Assembly: GCF_023145115.1 (NCBI RefSeq)
Contig: NZ_JAGLEJ010000056.1
Coordinates: 1 to 20,534 of the forward strand
Origin: Algiphilus sp.
GTDB taxonomy: Bacteria > Pseudomonadota > Gammaproteobacteria > Nevskiales > Nevskiaceae
Direction: 5' to 3'
DNA: 20,534 nucleotides
In this document: positions 1 to 8,490 of the stretch, piece by piece
Layout: every line of letters starts with the position of its first letter
How positions within the stretch are numbered: the stretch's first letter is position 1
Position numbers and translations under genes: made by a program
The notes under the pieces: model-generated
The model's database searches: none
What the model was told of the DNA's origin: nothing
The model's input: the letters and a program-made list of their open reading frames with translations, nothing else

Positions 1-220
1 GGGCCGATAAAGGCAGGCAGGTCAGGGGCTCTGCGTCGACGGGCGACGCACGCGGGAGCAGGCTATCCCGCTACGCATGGTCTTCGGGCGATGCCGCATT
101 GCGTCGTTAGCAGCAAGGAGTACGAGACGAGTGGACGAACGCCAGTAGGCGCTCCACTCTCGCGCGCTGTGCCTGTGCCCGCGACAGGACGAGGGGCGCA
201 AGGGGGCGGCGGGGACCGGG

Positions 221-245
221 CAATGGACCATTGTCGGTCGCACAA
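221..245. promoter_or_regulatory. overlapping dyads, possible operator
   Basis: A perfect 13-bp palindrome, CAATGGACCATTG (221-233), runs into TTGT-N7-ACAA (231-245), which also fits the T-N11-A pattern of LysR-type sites. Both lie about 50 bases upstream of a GTG with a good ribosome-binding site at 296, where an operator for that gene would be expected. The binding protein is unknown and no regulator gene is recognisable on the left. Confidence 0.3.
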
Positions 246-295
246 CCGTCAGCTCCGCGCACAGCGGCCGTCCCGTCACCACGCCGGAGGAAACA

Positions 296-400
296 GTGCG
301 CTCGGCATCGTCGCCGCACGAGGCGCTGGTCTTTGGTGCGAGCCGCGCTACCGGACGCTGTCAGACGAACGGCGAAGCGTCTGCGCCAGCGGTCTATTGA
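296..400 (+). pseudogene. possible 5' stub of an NAD(P)-binding reductase
   Basis: A GGAGGA ribosome-binding site at about 286-291 precedes a GTG codon. The 34-residue frame that follows contains ALVFGASRATGR at residues 10-21. This resembles the first beta-strand and glycine-rich dinucleotide loop of NmrA-like or short-chain reductases (GxxxxxGR). After that motif the resemblance stops and the frame ends at 398-400. I read it as the surviving N-terminal piece of a gene truncated by deletion. MmyB-type regulators, such as the one at 1172-1974, often sit beside reductases of this kind, which fits. A 12-residue similarity could still be chance. Confidence 0.3.
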
Positions 401-685
401 TACTGGTCAGGTATAGAAATTGGCCTTAACCGGTACTGGCCGGACATCGGTCGTGGGAATAAGTCAAGGCTCCGCTCCTTTGGCACCCCAGTCCGCAGGG
501 TCGCGCGAGAGCGGGAGCACGCCCGCAACCAAGGTTTCAGTGGCGGTCTGACGGGGACCCAAGAGTCTCCTTCATGCTTGGCGCATTTCAGGTCAACGAT
601 CTTGTTACCTCATGGGTGATGGCGACGGCCTCTGCAGCGTTTCATACTGTTGCCGATTTCGATGCCAGCCACGGAGTAAAATTCT

Positions 686-1138
686 ATGATTGCCCAATCG
701 CCGCTGAAGGTCGCGAGTGCCAGCAACCGAGACGTCATAGAGGGCATGGTCAGTGCTTTCTCGCAACAAGACATCGACAAAGTCATGGATTTGTTTAGTG
801 AAGAGGCGGTTTACTATGACGTTCATGGGGGCTCCGTAAGCGGAAAACGCTACCGTGGGAGGGGGGTACGCCTTTTCAACCAGCGCTTATTCCACAGATT
901 GCCGCCTCACAGTTACGAGGATGTAATAATCCTCGTCGATGGCGATCAGGCTCATGCAAGTTGGACACTGGTCATCGAACTGCCCATGGTCGGCAAGACA
1001 TTGAAGATAAGAGGGTGTGACTATTTTGAGTTGCAGCAGGGCAAGGTCACGCTGAAATCGGCGTGGCTAAAAAGTAAGGCGCCGCTCGCAATCGTGGTGA
1101 TGGCATATGCTGTTACGCCTGCCTCGTTCTGGTCGTGA
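686..1138 (+). CDS. SnoaL-like / NTF2-fold protein
   Basis: This 150-residue protein has the layout of SnoaL-like (NTF2-fold) proteins. An N-terminal helix (about 15-35) with FSQQDIDKVMDLFSEEAVYYDVHGG is followed by a G-K-x-Y-x-G-R turn. Curved-sheet strands follow: VDGDQAHASWTLVI, a glycine-lysine turn, LKIRGCDYFELQQGKV and a closing AWLK. Family members are small cone-shaped enzymes or ligand-binding proteins such as polyketide cyclases and steroid isomerases; the substrate cannot be told here. The ATG has GGAG at 674-677, about 8 bases upstream. The last 15 residues are hydrophobic and unlike the usual end of the family, so the C-terminus may be altered. The following regulator gene starts 33 bases downstream on the same strand, so co-transcription is possible. 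Confidence 0.75.
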   Translation: MIAQSPLKVASASNRDVIEGMVSAFSQQDIDKVMDLFSEEAVYYDVHGGSVSGKRYRGRGVRLFNQRLFHRLPPHSYEDVIILVDGDQAHASWTLVIELPMVGKTLKIRGCDYFELQQGKVTLKSAWLKSKAPLAIVVMAYAVTPASFWS

Positions 1139-1149
1139 GGACCGCAGTC

Positions 1150-1160
1150 GGGGGGGGGGG
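1150..1160 (+). repeat. 11-G homopolymer tract before the regulator gene
   Basis: Eleven consecutive G residues lie between the SnoaL-like stop codon and the ATG at 1172. They sit directly upstream of the AGGG (1161-1164) that probably serves as the ribosome-binding site. Tracts of this length can slip during replication, so the spacing or the ribosome-binding region may vary between cells. The run is also a place where sequencing errors are common. Confidence 0.85.
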
Positions 1161-1171
1161 AGGGCGTTCAA

Positions 1172-1459
1172 ATGACTGATTCACCCACGACGAGGCGGGG
1201 TGGCTTCTGCCACCACCTGAGACACTGGCGTGCGGTCAGGGGCTTCAGCCAGGCGCGCCTTGCGGAAGCCGCTGGGCTTTCTGTCAAGCACATCAACTTT
1301 CTGGAAAATGGCCGAGCGCAGCCGAGTTCCGCTATCACGGCGGCCATTGCCGACGCACTGGATCTTTCGCTGAAGAACGCGAATGCCCTCATGCGAGCGG
1401 CGGGGTTTTCTCCGATCTATCGGCAACGGCCACTATCATCCCCTGAATTGAACAGGTGA
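1172..1459 (+). CDS. XRE-type HTH half of a broken MmyB-family regulator
   Basis: This 95-residue frame is the DNA-binding half of an MmyB-type transcription factor. Residues about 15-75 form an XRE/Cro helix-turn-helix: LRHWRAVRGFSQARLAEAAGLSVKHINFLENGRAQPS, then helices ending in NANALMRAAGF. It ends with PIYRQRPLSSPEL, the conserved linker that in the family leads into a C-terminal ligand-binding domain. A stop follows at 1457-1459. The missing domain begins in the next frame at the same spot, with GTGA shared by the start and stop codons. In intact relatives the linker runs PELxxVRRAVDR, and one added base near 1451-1456 would recreate that spacing. I therefore think the gene is broken by a single-base deletion, a sequencing error or a frameshift site. 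If expressed alone it could still bind DNA without ligand control. Confidence 0.8.
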   Translation: MTDSPTTRRGGFCHHLRHWRAVRGFSQARLAEAAGLSVKHINFLENGRAQPSSAITAAIADALDLSLKNANALMRAAGFSPIYRQRPLSSPELNR

Positions 1460-1974
1460 AGAGGGCGGTCGATCGAATTCTTGTCCAGCAAGAGCCTTAT
1501 CCCGCCATTTTGATGAGCCCGGTTGGAGACTTCATTCAGAGTAATGATGCGGCTGTGAGGTTCTTCTCCCAGTTTGTTCCGATCGAGAAAATGCTCCGCT
1601 TCACAAATGTGTATGAACTCTTCTTCTCTGAGGATGGTTTCAAGCCCTTCATCAGGAATTGGGGCCAACTTGCCCCACACATGCTGGCATTTATCAAGCA
1701 GGAGGTCTTCGAGCTCGAACCCGGGAATGATGCGTACCGCCTGTATAACAGGCTGCTCAAGAGCTCCGATCTTGAGCGGAACTGGCAGCACGAGTTGGCC
1801 GCCGAGGATCAGACGCCCCTGTTCCAAATGGAATTGATGCTCGGGGAGCGCAATCTTGCGCTGTTCTCGACTTATACGACCATGGGGAGCCCCCATGATG
1901 TCACCCTGCAAGAACTCAGGCTCGAGTGCTTTTTTCCGGCAGACGAAAGCACGGAGGCGTTCTTTTCTGAGTGA
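1456..1974 (+). CDS. MmyB-type ligand-binding half of the broken regulator
   Basis: This 172-residue frame starts at a GTG that overlaps the preceding stop codon. It matches the C-terminal ligand-binding (PAS-like) domain of MmyB-type regulators: VDRILVQQEPYPAILMSPVGDFIQSNDAAVRFF at the start, NVYELFFSEDGFKPFIRNW in the middle, and TTMGSPHDVTLQELRLECFFPADE at the end. Such domains are thought to bind fatty-acid-like or other small hydrophobic molecules. Alone the frame lacks a DNA-binding domain, so it is either a coupled second polypeptide or the downstream half of one disrupted gene. It is well conserved with no further stops, so the break is recent, an artefact, or tolerated. Its base composition is less GC-rich than that of genes right of about 3800. 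Confidence 0.75.
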   Translation: MKRAVDRILVQQEPYPAILMSPVGDFIQSNDAAVRFFSQFVPIEKMLRFTNVYELFFSEDGFKPFIRNWGQLAPHMLAFIKQEVFELEPGNDAYRLYNRLLKSSDLERNWQHELAAEDQTPLFQMELMLGERNLALFSTYTTMGSPHDVTLQELRLECFFPADESTEAFFSE

Positions 1975-2842
1975 GCCGGCCCTTCTCCGGACACGGTGTA
2001 GTGTTCTGATAAGCCACAGGACAAGTACCGTGGATAAGGCTAGTTGTCGGGTTTCGGACGACTGCCTTCCGCACAATAGGCGGCCGTCTCTGATGGGCCG
2101 TGAGGCCCTGGCGGGTGTTTTTGGGACGATGTGTGACGGGTCCAGGGTGCTGTTGAGCTTGCACAAGAAAGCGACCACCACGCCCACCACGCCGCCCATG
2201 CACCGAGCAATCCGGGAAGCCAAAGGCACTGTGGGCGAGCTGGCGGTACATTTCGGGCAGTCGCGGGACACCATCATGAAATGGCGGCGCCGCGGGTCGA
2301 CGGCGGATCGCAGTCACACCCCGCATCGGCTGACCAAGAGGTTCAACGACGAGCCGGCCCACAAGCCAGAGATACTCAAGGAATTTGTTCGTGATCACCC
2401 GGGACCCGACATGCCCGGAGTGTCATGGCGTCGCCCCGCTTGCCAAACCCGCGGAGTGTGCATGACTGAAATCAGCCCATGGCGATCATCCGGGGCCCGT
2501 GGTCTATGCCCTGTCACTCCAGGAGGGGCAACTCGTTTAGTCCAGTGGAAGGAATGTCGTCGACTCCAGGGATGCGCCAGACACACCGCTATCGCGGGTT
2601 CTTGTGGACAATGGAACGGGCATCATTGCCTTCCCGCCGAGCATGGACCGTCCCGGGCAGTCCGGCAGAGGAGAACGGGGTGAACGCGTGGAAGAGGCCG
2701 GTCGGATGAATGCCTCCGGGGTGGTCAATATCGTCTGCCGATACGTGACGGTCGAGCGGATGCGTCATGGGAGGCCGTCGGGTCAGCAGAGATATCCCGG
2801 AATTGCGGATTCGCGACGGGTCTGTCGCCGGGAGCGGTCACG
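1975..2842. other. gene-poor, degenerate segment with transposon remnants
   Basis: Between the regulator and the membrane protein there is no intact gene. A piece of an IS481-type transposase is recognisable at about 2129-2350. A second frame around 2571-2640 contains LVDNGTG, like the DNG motif of DDE transposases, but with too little flanking similarity to assign. I could not find matching terminal inverted repeats or target duplications. The segment reads as the remains of one or more insertions that have since been deleted and mutated. Confidence 0.55.
2129..2350 (+). mobile_element. IS481-type transposase remnant (N-terminal HTH)
   Basis: The frame beginning at ATG 2129 reads LHKKATTTPTTPP, then HRAIREAKGTVGELAVHFGQSRDTIMKW, then STADRSHTPHRL. 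This matches the N-terminal region of one IS481 branch: the ATTTP start, a helix-turn-helix, then a DRSHTPHRL linker before the DDE integrase core. After about 2340 the similarity ends although the frame stays open to 2683, and no DDE catalytic core follows. The element is therefore truncated and inactive. It marks this flank as a past insertion hotspot. Exact element borders cannot be placed. Confidence 0.6.
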
Positions 2843-3571
2843 ATGAACGACGCCGTGCCGCAGTATCGGTTGTTTGCCCCTTGGGCCGAGGCTCCGCTGG
2901 CGTTCACATGTTTGTGCCTTGCCGTCATCACGCTGATCTGGAAGACGGCTGGGCTCGGATTCCTGCCCGGCTGGGAGGATATGTTCGGCGGCGTCGGCTC
3001 GCAGTACCCCCGACGTGTTGAGCCAATGGCCCCTGCGTGGAAGGTCGGCTACCTGATGATGTACGGCGTGCTGGGAACGATTGCCACGATTGCCAGCGTG
3101 CTTGTCACATGTCGCCGAGGGTCGTTGTCGTCTCCCGCGGGGCTGGCGGTCAGTACCTGGGCGAGGATCCTGGGAGGGTTTCATGTTCTCATCGGGATCC
3201 ACCACACATTGTGGGCCGCCACGAGCGGGACATGGGGACACTTGACGCTCGATCAGTTCGACGTGCCGGGCTTGTATGTCGTTGGTGGCATTGCAGGATG
3301 TGCCACCGGGCTTCATGGGCTTCGACTTCTTCGAACCCGGAGCGTGGATCCCGCGTATCGCATCGTTCGTTCCAAGGTCGCGGTCGATGGCGCGTCGCTG
3401 CTGACGTTCGTGTCCGTCCTCATCTTCTTCCCCATGAATGCGCTGGGGCTGCCAAGGAATGCTCTCCTGGAGCGGGTCGCCTGGTCGCTTGTCTTCGTTG
3501 GACCTGCGGTCTGGCTCTTGCTCGACGCTGTCATTTCCCGCACCCCACGGACCCTTGCGGTCGAGGGATGA
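2843..3571 (+). CDS. multi-pass membrane protein of unknown function
   Basis: I do not recognise this 242-residue protein. It shows about six hydrophobic stretches long enough to span the membrane, near residues 16-38, 68-90, 105-125, 142-162, 183-203 and 212-232. Short loops separate them, apart from a longer first loop (about 40-65) with GWEDMFGGVGSQYPRRVEP. His-His (HH) lies in the third segment (LIGIHHTLW), and a polar RTRSVDPAYRIVRSK stretch precedes the fifth. No transporter or enzyme signature is evident. The ATG is preceded by GGGAG about 9 bases upstream. The gene stands alone between transposon debris and the lipoprotein gene, with 263 bases before the latter. Confidence 0.65.
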   Translation: MNDAVPQYRLFAPWAEAPLAFTCLCLAVITLIWKTAGLGFLPGWEDMFGGVGSQYPRRVEPMAPAWKVGYLMMYGVLGTIATIASVLVTCRRGSLSSPAGLAVSTWARILGGFHVLIGIHHTLWAATSGTWGHLTLDQFDVPGLYVVGGIAGCATGLHGLRLLRTRSVDPAYRIVRSKVAVDGASLLTFVSVLIFFPMNALGLPRNALLERVAWSLVFVGPAVWLLLDAVISRTPRTLAVEG

Positions 3572-3649
3572 AGGCCGGATTTGCTTGCTCGATGAGCGGT
3601 TGGCGTGGGGGGCTAGTACGGAGAACCGGCTGGAAAGGATCGATAGGGG

Positions 3650-3663
3650 CAGAGCAAGCTCTG
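3650..3663. repeat. short perfect dyad
   Basis: CAGAGC-AA-GCTCTG is a perfect 6-bp inverted repeat in the spacer after the membrane-protein gene. No run of T follows, so it is not a normal terminator. Its role is unknown; a small operator or chance are both possible. Confidence 0.25.
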
Positions 3664-3834
3664 GGCAAGACAACGGCCACTGGCGCATGGCGGACACTGT
3701 CCCTGTAACCGAACCGTCACATGCCGTGCGTAGTGTCCGGACGCTCGCGGTCGCGCGGGGAGGGCGCGGCCGGTCGTTGGGTCCGACCGCGCATCTGTTC
3801 GGCCGCCTTCGCTTCTCTCCTGGGGTTTCCACGA

Positions 3835-6153
3835 ATGTTGCAGGTCAGGCCGTTGCGGTGGTTTTCGCGTGCGCGCGCGTTGAAGCCGGTGATGCTTTAT
3901 CTGTGCGGGGTTCTCGTGGCCTGTGGCGGCGAGGGGCCTGCGAAGGTGCAAGCGGGCGCAGAGCCGGTCGGTGAGCGGCAGTCGGCGTTCCGGGTCCGCA
4001 GAGACTTCAGCCGTGAACTGGATGCCGACGCCGGCTGGGCGGCTGGCGTTGACGAGGCGGCGACCGTGCAGGCGGACACGCCGTTCCGGCTGCGGGTGGA
4101 GCTGGAGCACGGCGGTGGCGCGTCGGCGCGGCGCTACGGGTTGCAGGTGCGGCGCAACGATGGCGACTGGGAGCCGCTGGGGGCGGAGAACTTCCCGCAG
4201 CCGGCCAAGGAGCTTGAGCTGGATTTCGGAGCGCAGCTGGCGGATGAGTCGGCTGCGCGGTGGGACGTGGTGGATGATTCCGGTGGCGGTGTCAGCGGGC
4301 GCGCGGAGGGCGAGGAGGGGCACGCACGCTTCGGCGATGCCGCCGCTCCGGTGCTGGCACTGGCGCGCTACGACACGCACTGGGAGCCGGTGGAGTTCGC
4401 GGCGGATGTGCGCTTGCCGGAAGGCGGGTCGGGCAAGGTCGGGCTGGTGTTCGGCTATGCGGATACCGGCAACTACCAGCGCGTTGATCTGCGCGTGGGT
4501 GGCGGCGTCGATCTGGTCGCCGTGCGCGACGGCGAGCCGCAGGTGCTGGCGAGCGAGGCCTTCGACGTGCCGGTTGATGAATGGGCCGAACTCAAGGTGG
4601 TGCTGCGTGGGCCCGAGATCACGGTGGAGTATGACGACGAGGCCGTGGTGCTCCGCCATCGGCTGGATGGTGCGGTGACGCCGCAGGTGGGCGTGTTCAC
4701 GGCGGCCGGCGGCGTGCTGGATGTGGCCAGCATCGCCATCGAGGGCATGCCGCGCTCGCCGCGCGTGAGCATCATGGAAGCGCGGTCCTTCGCGCACGGC
4801 GATGCGACCACGGATGTGCTGCCGGTGTCGGAGCGGCCCTTTGCGGGCGGCGCCGGTATCAGCTTCGCGGACCGCACGCCGCCGCTCACGGCGGGTGCCG
4901 GGCAGAGCGAATGGGAGTTCCCGCTGGTGATCCGCCGCTTCTCGGACGGTGCGCGGGTGAACGAGACCGGCGACCGCTTCGCGTTCCGGGTGGTCGACGA
5001 CAGCGGGCGGGTGCTGCCGGCAGCGGAGACGGCGGCGGTGACGCTGGAAGTGCCTGAGCGCCATCTGGGCGGCACCTTCGTCGAGACACCGATGCGCATC
5101 GGCCCATGGCAGGCGCAGACCGGCGATCTGTACTTCCTGATGGAGCCGGCCGAGACCGACAACATGCTGATGGCGGTGAAATCGGCCGACGGCGGCGGGA
5201 GCTGGGCCGAGATGGACGGCGACCATCGCCCCGCCACCGGCGATCTGGAAGGCTTCGCCTCGGTGCTGGTCGGCGACCGCATCCACATGCTGCACCAGAC
5301 CTCCGAGCACGTCTTCTACCACGTGTTCCGCACCGCCGATCATGCCGAGCAGCCGGACACCTGGGCCATCCGCGACGAGCGGCTGGCCTCGCCGGAAGAG
5401 CCGCCGACGCAGGTGGCCGATCTCGCCGTGCGCTCGGACGGCAGCGTGGTCGCGGTATACGGCGGCCCGGAGAAGATCCACACCCGCACCCGTTCACCGG
5501 ATGGCGAGTGGAGCGGGGAAGCGGTGATCGACGCCGACCGCGGTCCGCATCTGTCCGGGCCGAGCCTGGCGCTGGGCGCGGATGACGTCGTGCATCTCGC
5601 CTATACCGGCGATGACGGCACCGCCTGGTATCGGCGGCTGCAGCCGGACGGCACCCTCACGCCGCGGGTGCAGGTGGCTTCCGGCCTCGGCACCGGCAGC
5701 GAGGATGTCGGCTCGGTGCTGCCGCTGGTACGGCTTTCCGCTTCGGACACGGTGAGCATCATCGTTCGCCGCGCCGACGGGCATCTCTGGGTGCGCCGCA
5801 TCGCGCCGGACGGTGATGTAACCGAGCCGGTGCAGGTCAGCGCGCGCCGCGTGGCGCAGAACCCGGTGGATTCCGACCAGACCGGTGCCGATGCCATTGG
5901 CTGGGGCGACAGCGTGCACGTGCTCTTCATCGAGGCGGAGAGCGGGCATCTGTTCCACATCCGGCGGCAGGCGGACGGCGACTGGCAGGAAGCCGAGCGA
6001 CTGGTCGACGACGCTGCCGTGCAGTGGGTGCGCGGTGCCGTTGTCGATACGGCGGACGGGCCGGTCTACGGCTACGTCTACGACGCCGGCTCCGACGGCG
6101 GCTCCGGCATGAACCGCTACGGCGAAGTGGCGTTGACGGCGCCCGACGAATAG
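3835..6153 (+). CDS. large lipoprotein with LamG-like and BNR/Asp-box regions
   Basis: The product is about 772 residues. From ATG 3835 the N-terminus has Arg/Lys residues, a hydrophobic stretch and the lipobox L-V-A-C at about residues 27-30, so it should be a lipidated, exported protein. An in-frame ATG at 3721 would add 38 residues that look non-coding. Residues about 183-300 resemble a concanavalin/LamG-like beta sandwich (FAADVRLPEGGSGKVGLVFGY, then YQRVDLRV and VEYDDE). The C-terminal 330 residues read as a sialidase-like beta propeller, with an Asp-box SADGGGSW at 450-457 (S-x-D-x-G-x-x-W) and repeated DG-x-W and IRR/VRR strands. This suggests carbohydrate binding or hydrolysis at the cell surface, but I see no sialidase arginine triad that I can align. 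It is convergent with the next gene, 9 bases away. Confidence 0.75.
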   Translation: MLQVRPLRWFSRARALKPVMLYLCGVLVACGGEGPAKVQAGAEPVGERQSAFRVRRDFSRELDADAGWAAGVDEAATVQADTPFRLRVELEHGGGASARRYGLQVRRNDGDWEPLGAENFPQPAKELELDFGAQLADESAARWDVVDDSGGGVSGRAEGEEGHARFGDAAAPVLALARYDTHWEPVEFAADVRLPEGGSGKVGLVFGYADTGNYQRVDLRVGGGVDLVAVRDGEPQVLASEAFDVPVDEWAELKVVLRGPEITVEYDDEAVVLRHRLDGAVTPQVGVFTAAGGVLDVASIAIEGMPRSPRVSIMEARSFAHGDATTDVLPVSERPFAGGAGISFADRTPPLTAGAGQSEWEFPLVIRRFSDGARVNETGDRFAFRVVDDSGRVLPAAETAAVTLEVPERHLGGTFVETPMRIGPWQAQTGDLYFLMEPAETDNMLMAVKSADGGGSWAEMDGDHRPATGDLEGFASVLVGDRIHMLHQTSEHVFYHVFRTADHAEQPDTWAIRDERLASPEEPPTQVADLAVRSDGSVVAVYGGPEKIHTRTRSPDGEWSGEAVIDADRGPHLSGPSLALGADDVVHLAYTGDDGTAWYRRLQPDGTLTPRVQVASGLGTGSEDVGSVLPLVRLSASDTVSIIVRRADGHLWVRRIAPDGDVTEPVQVSARRVAQNPVDSDQTGADAIGWGDSVHVLFIEAESGHLFHIRRQADGDWQEAERLVDDAAVQWVRGAVVDTADGPVYGYVYDAGSDGGSGMNRYGEVALTAPDE

Positions 6154-6162
6154 CGCCGCGCC

Positions 6163-6843
6163 TCAGAGCTCGGGCGGCGGCTCGGGCTGGGTGCGCAGCG
6201 GGGTGGCCTTGGCCAGCGCCATCCAGCTCGCGAAGCTGACCTCGGCCGCGCGCGGCGGCGCCTCGCGCAGCAGCTCCAGGCGGTTGGCCGTGCAGCGCAG
6301 CACGCCGCAGTCGTCGGGGATGTCCGCAGCGTCGCCCACGTTCTCGCCGAGCACGTAGTAGAAGCGCGTGGCGAGGGCCTGGTAGGCGGCGCGCTTGTCG
6401 GGGCGCTTGAGGTCGCCCAGCAGGTCGCTGCGGCGCACCTTGATCTCGTGGATCACCGGTTCCAGATACGCCGCGCGCGTGGTTTTGCGGATGGAGTACA
6501 GGTCCGGTCGCACCTGCAGCCAGCGCTCACCCGGCTTGGCGCGCAGGCTGATCTCGCTGAAGCAGACGCGGTTCTGGGCGTGCAGGTGCTCGGCCACCCG
6601 GAGGATGCACTGCTGGTGCGTGGTCAGCGCCTGCTGGTGCTGCTGTCGCTGGCCGGCCAGACCCGCGATGCCGGCGTCGGTGACGCGCAGCGTGTCGGGG
6701 CCTGTGGCGCTCGGAATGCGTTCCAGCAGCCCGGCGGCGAGCAGGTCCAGCTCGATGGCGTCCAGGCACGGCCAGCCGGCGGAGCGGTACATGCGGCGCA
6801 GGCGCTGCCAGTGCGGGCGCGTGAGGTTCGGGGACTCGGTCAT
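6163..6843 (-). CDS. MmcB-like PD-(D/E)XK nuclease-fold protein
   Basis: The 226-residue protein has a variable N-terminal half with a winged-helix-like look (LRRMYRSAGWPCLDAIELDLLAAGLL). The C-terminal half matches the MmcB/DUF-type DNA-repair family. VRPDLYSI supplies the Asp, and HEIKVRRSDLLGDLKRPDKRAAYQALATRFYYVL supplies E-x-K and the R-F-Y-Y-V strand seen in those proteins. D...E-x-K is the core of a PD-(D/E)XK nuclease fold, so a DNA-cleaving or repair role is plausible but unproven. The N-terminal extension is longer than in typical MmcB proteins. It lies downstream of the acyl-CoA ligase on the same strand, separated by a hairpin, and is not obviously part of that pathway. Confidence 0.6.
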   Translation of the reverse strand: MTESPNLTRPHWQRLRRMYRSAGWPCLDAIELDLLAAGLLERIPSATGPDTLRVTDAGIAGLAGQRQQHQQALTTHQQCILRVAEHLHAQNRVCFSEISLRAKPGERWLQVRPDLYSIRKTTRAAYLEPVIHEIKVRRSDLLGDLKRPDKRAAYQALATRFYYVLGENVGDAADIPDDCGVLRCTANRLELLREAPPRAAEVSFASWMALAKATPLRTQPEPPPEL

Positions 6844-6872
6844 GGCGGCGGGACCGCGTCATCGTGCGCATT

Positions 6873-6899
6873 CCCCGCGCGGAACGCCACCGCGCGGGG
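6873..6899. terminator. 10-bp perfect hairpin after the ligase operon
   Basis: CCCCGCGCGG and CCGCGCGGGG face each other around a 7-base loop, just beyond the stop codon of the acyl-CoA ligase. The stem is very stable, but no T-run follows on either strand. It may stop or weaken transcription into the downstream nuclease-like gene, or protect the mRNA end. Confidence 0.5.
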
Positions 6900-6916
6900 A
6901 TGCGTGCCGCGCCGGG

Positions 6917-8464
<1,548 letters not shown>

Positions 8465-8469
8465 GGCGT

Positions 8470-8476
8470 CTCCTCC
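8470..8476 (-). promoter_or_regulatory. ribosome-binding site that fixes the ligase GTG start
   Basis: GGAGGAG on the minus strand lies 5 bases before GTG 8464. No ATG start with comparable support exists nearby. Confidence 0.75.
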
Positions 8477-8490
8477 TTGTTCGCTGTGGC

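Larger units (their letters stand above)
1..685. other. gene-poor segment without an intact gene
   Basis: I see no convincing full-length gene here. The open frames on both strands are short, overlap one another and have low-complexity Arg/Ala/Pro-rich translations typical of chance frames in GC-rich DNA. The only items that stand out are two dyads at 221-245 and a short frame at 296-400 that looks like the beginning of an NAD(P)-binding protein; both are listed separately. No tRNA, rRNA or CRISPR pattern was seen. The sequence from about 400 to 685 holds nothing I recognise apart from the ribosome-binding site of the next gene. Confidence 0.5.

Noticed and set aside
1417..2277. 286-residue minus-strand open frame
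   Set aside because: It is the antisense of the MmyB-type regulator and IS481 remnant, with no recognisable motif or ribosome-binding site.
2571..2640. DTPLSRVLVDNGTG, resembling the DNG motif of IS3-type transposases
   Set aside because: The flanking residues do not continue into the expected EF and RPGKP sequence and an upstream stop lies at 2538-2540. The match is too short to annotate beyond transposon debris.
1856..2683. 275-residue frame as an intact transposase
   Set aside because: Only about 70 residues match the IS481 N-terminus. The rest overlaps the regulator's end or shows no DDE core.
3613..5481. 622-residue minus-strand open frame rich in His and Arg
   Set aside because: It is antisense to the lipoprotein gene. 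Long antisense frames are expected in GC-rich coding DNA.
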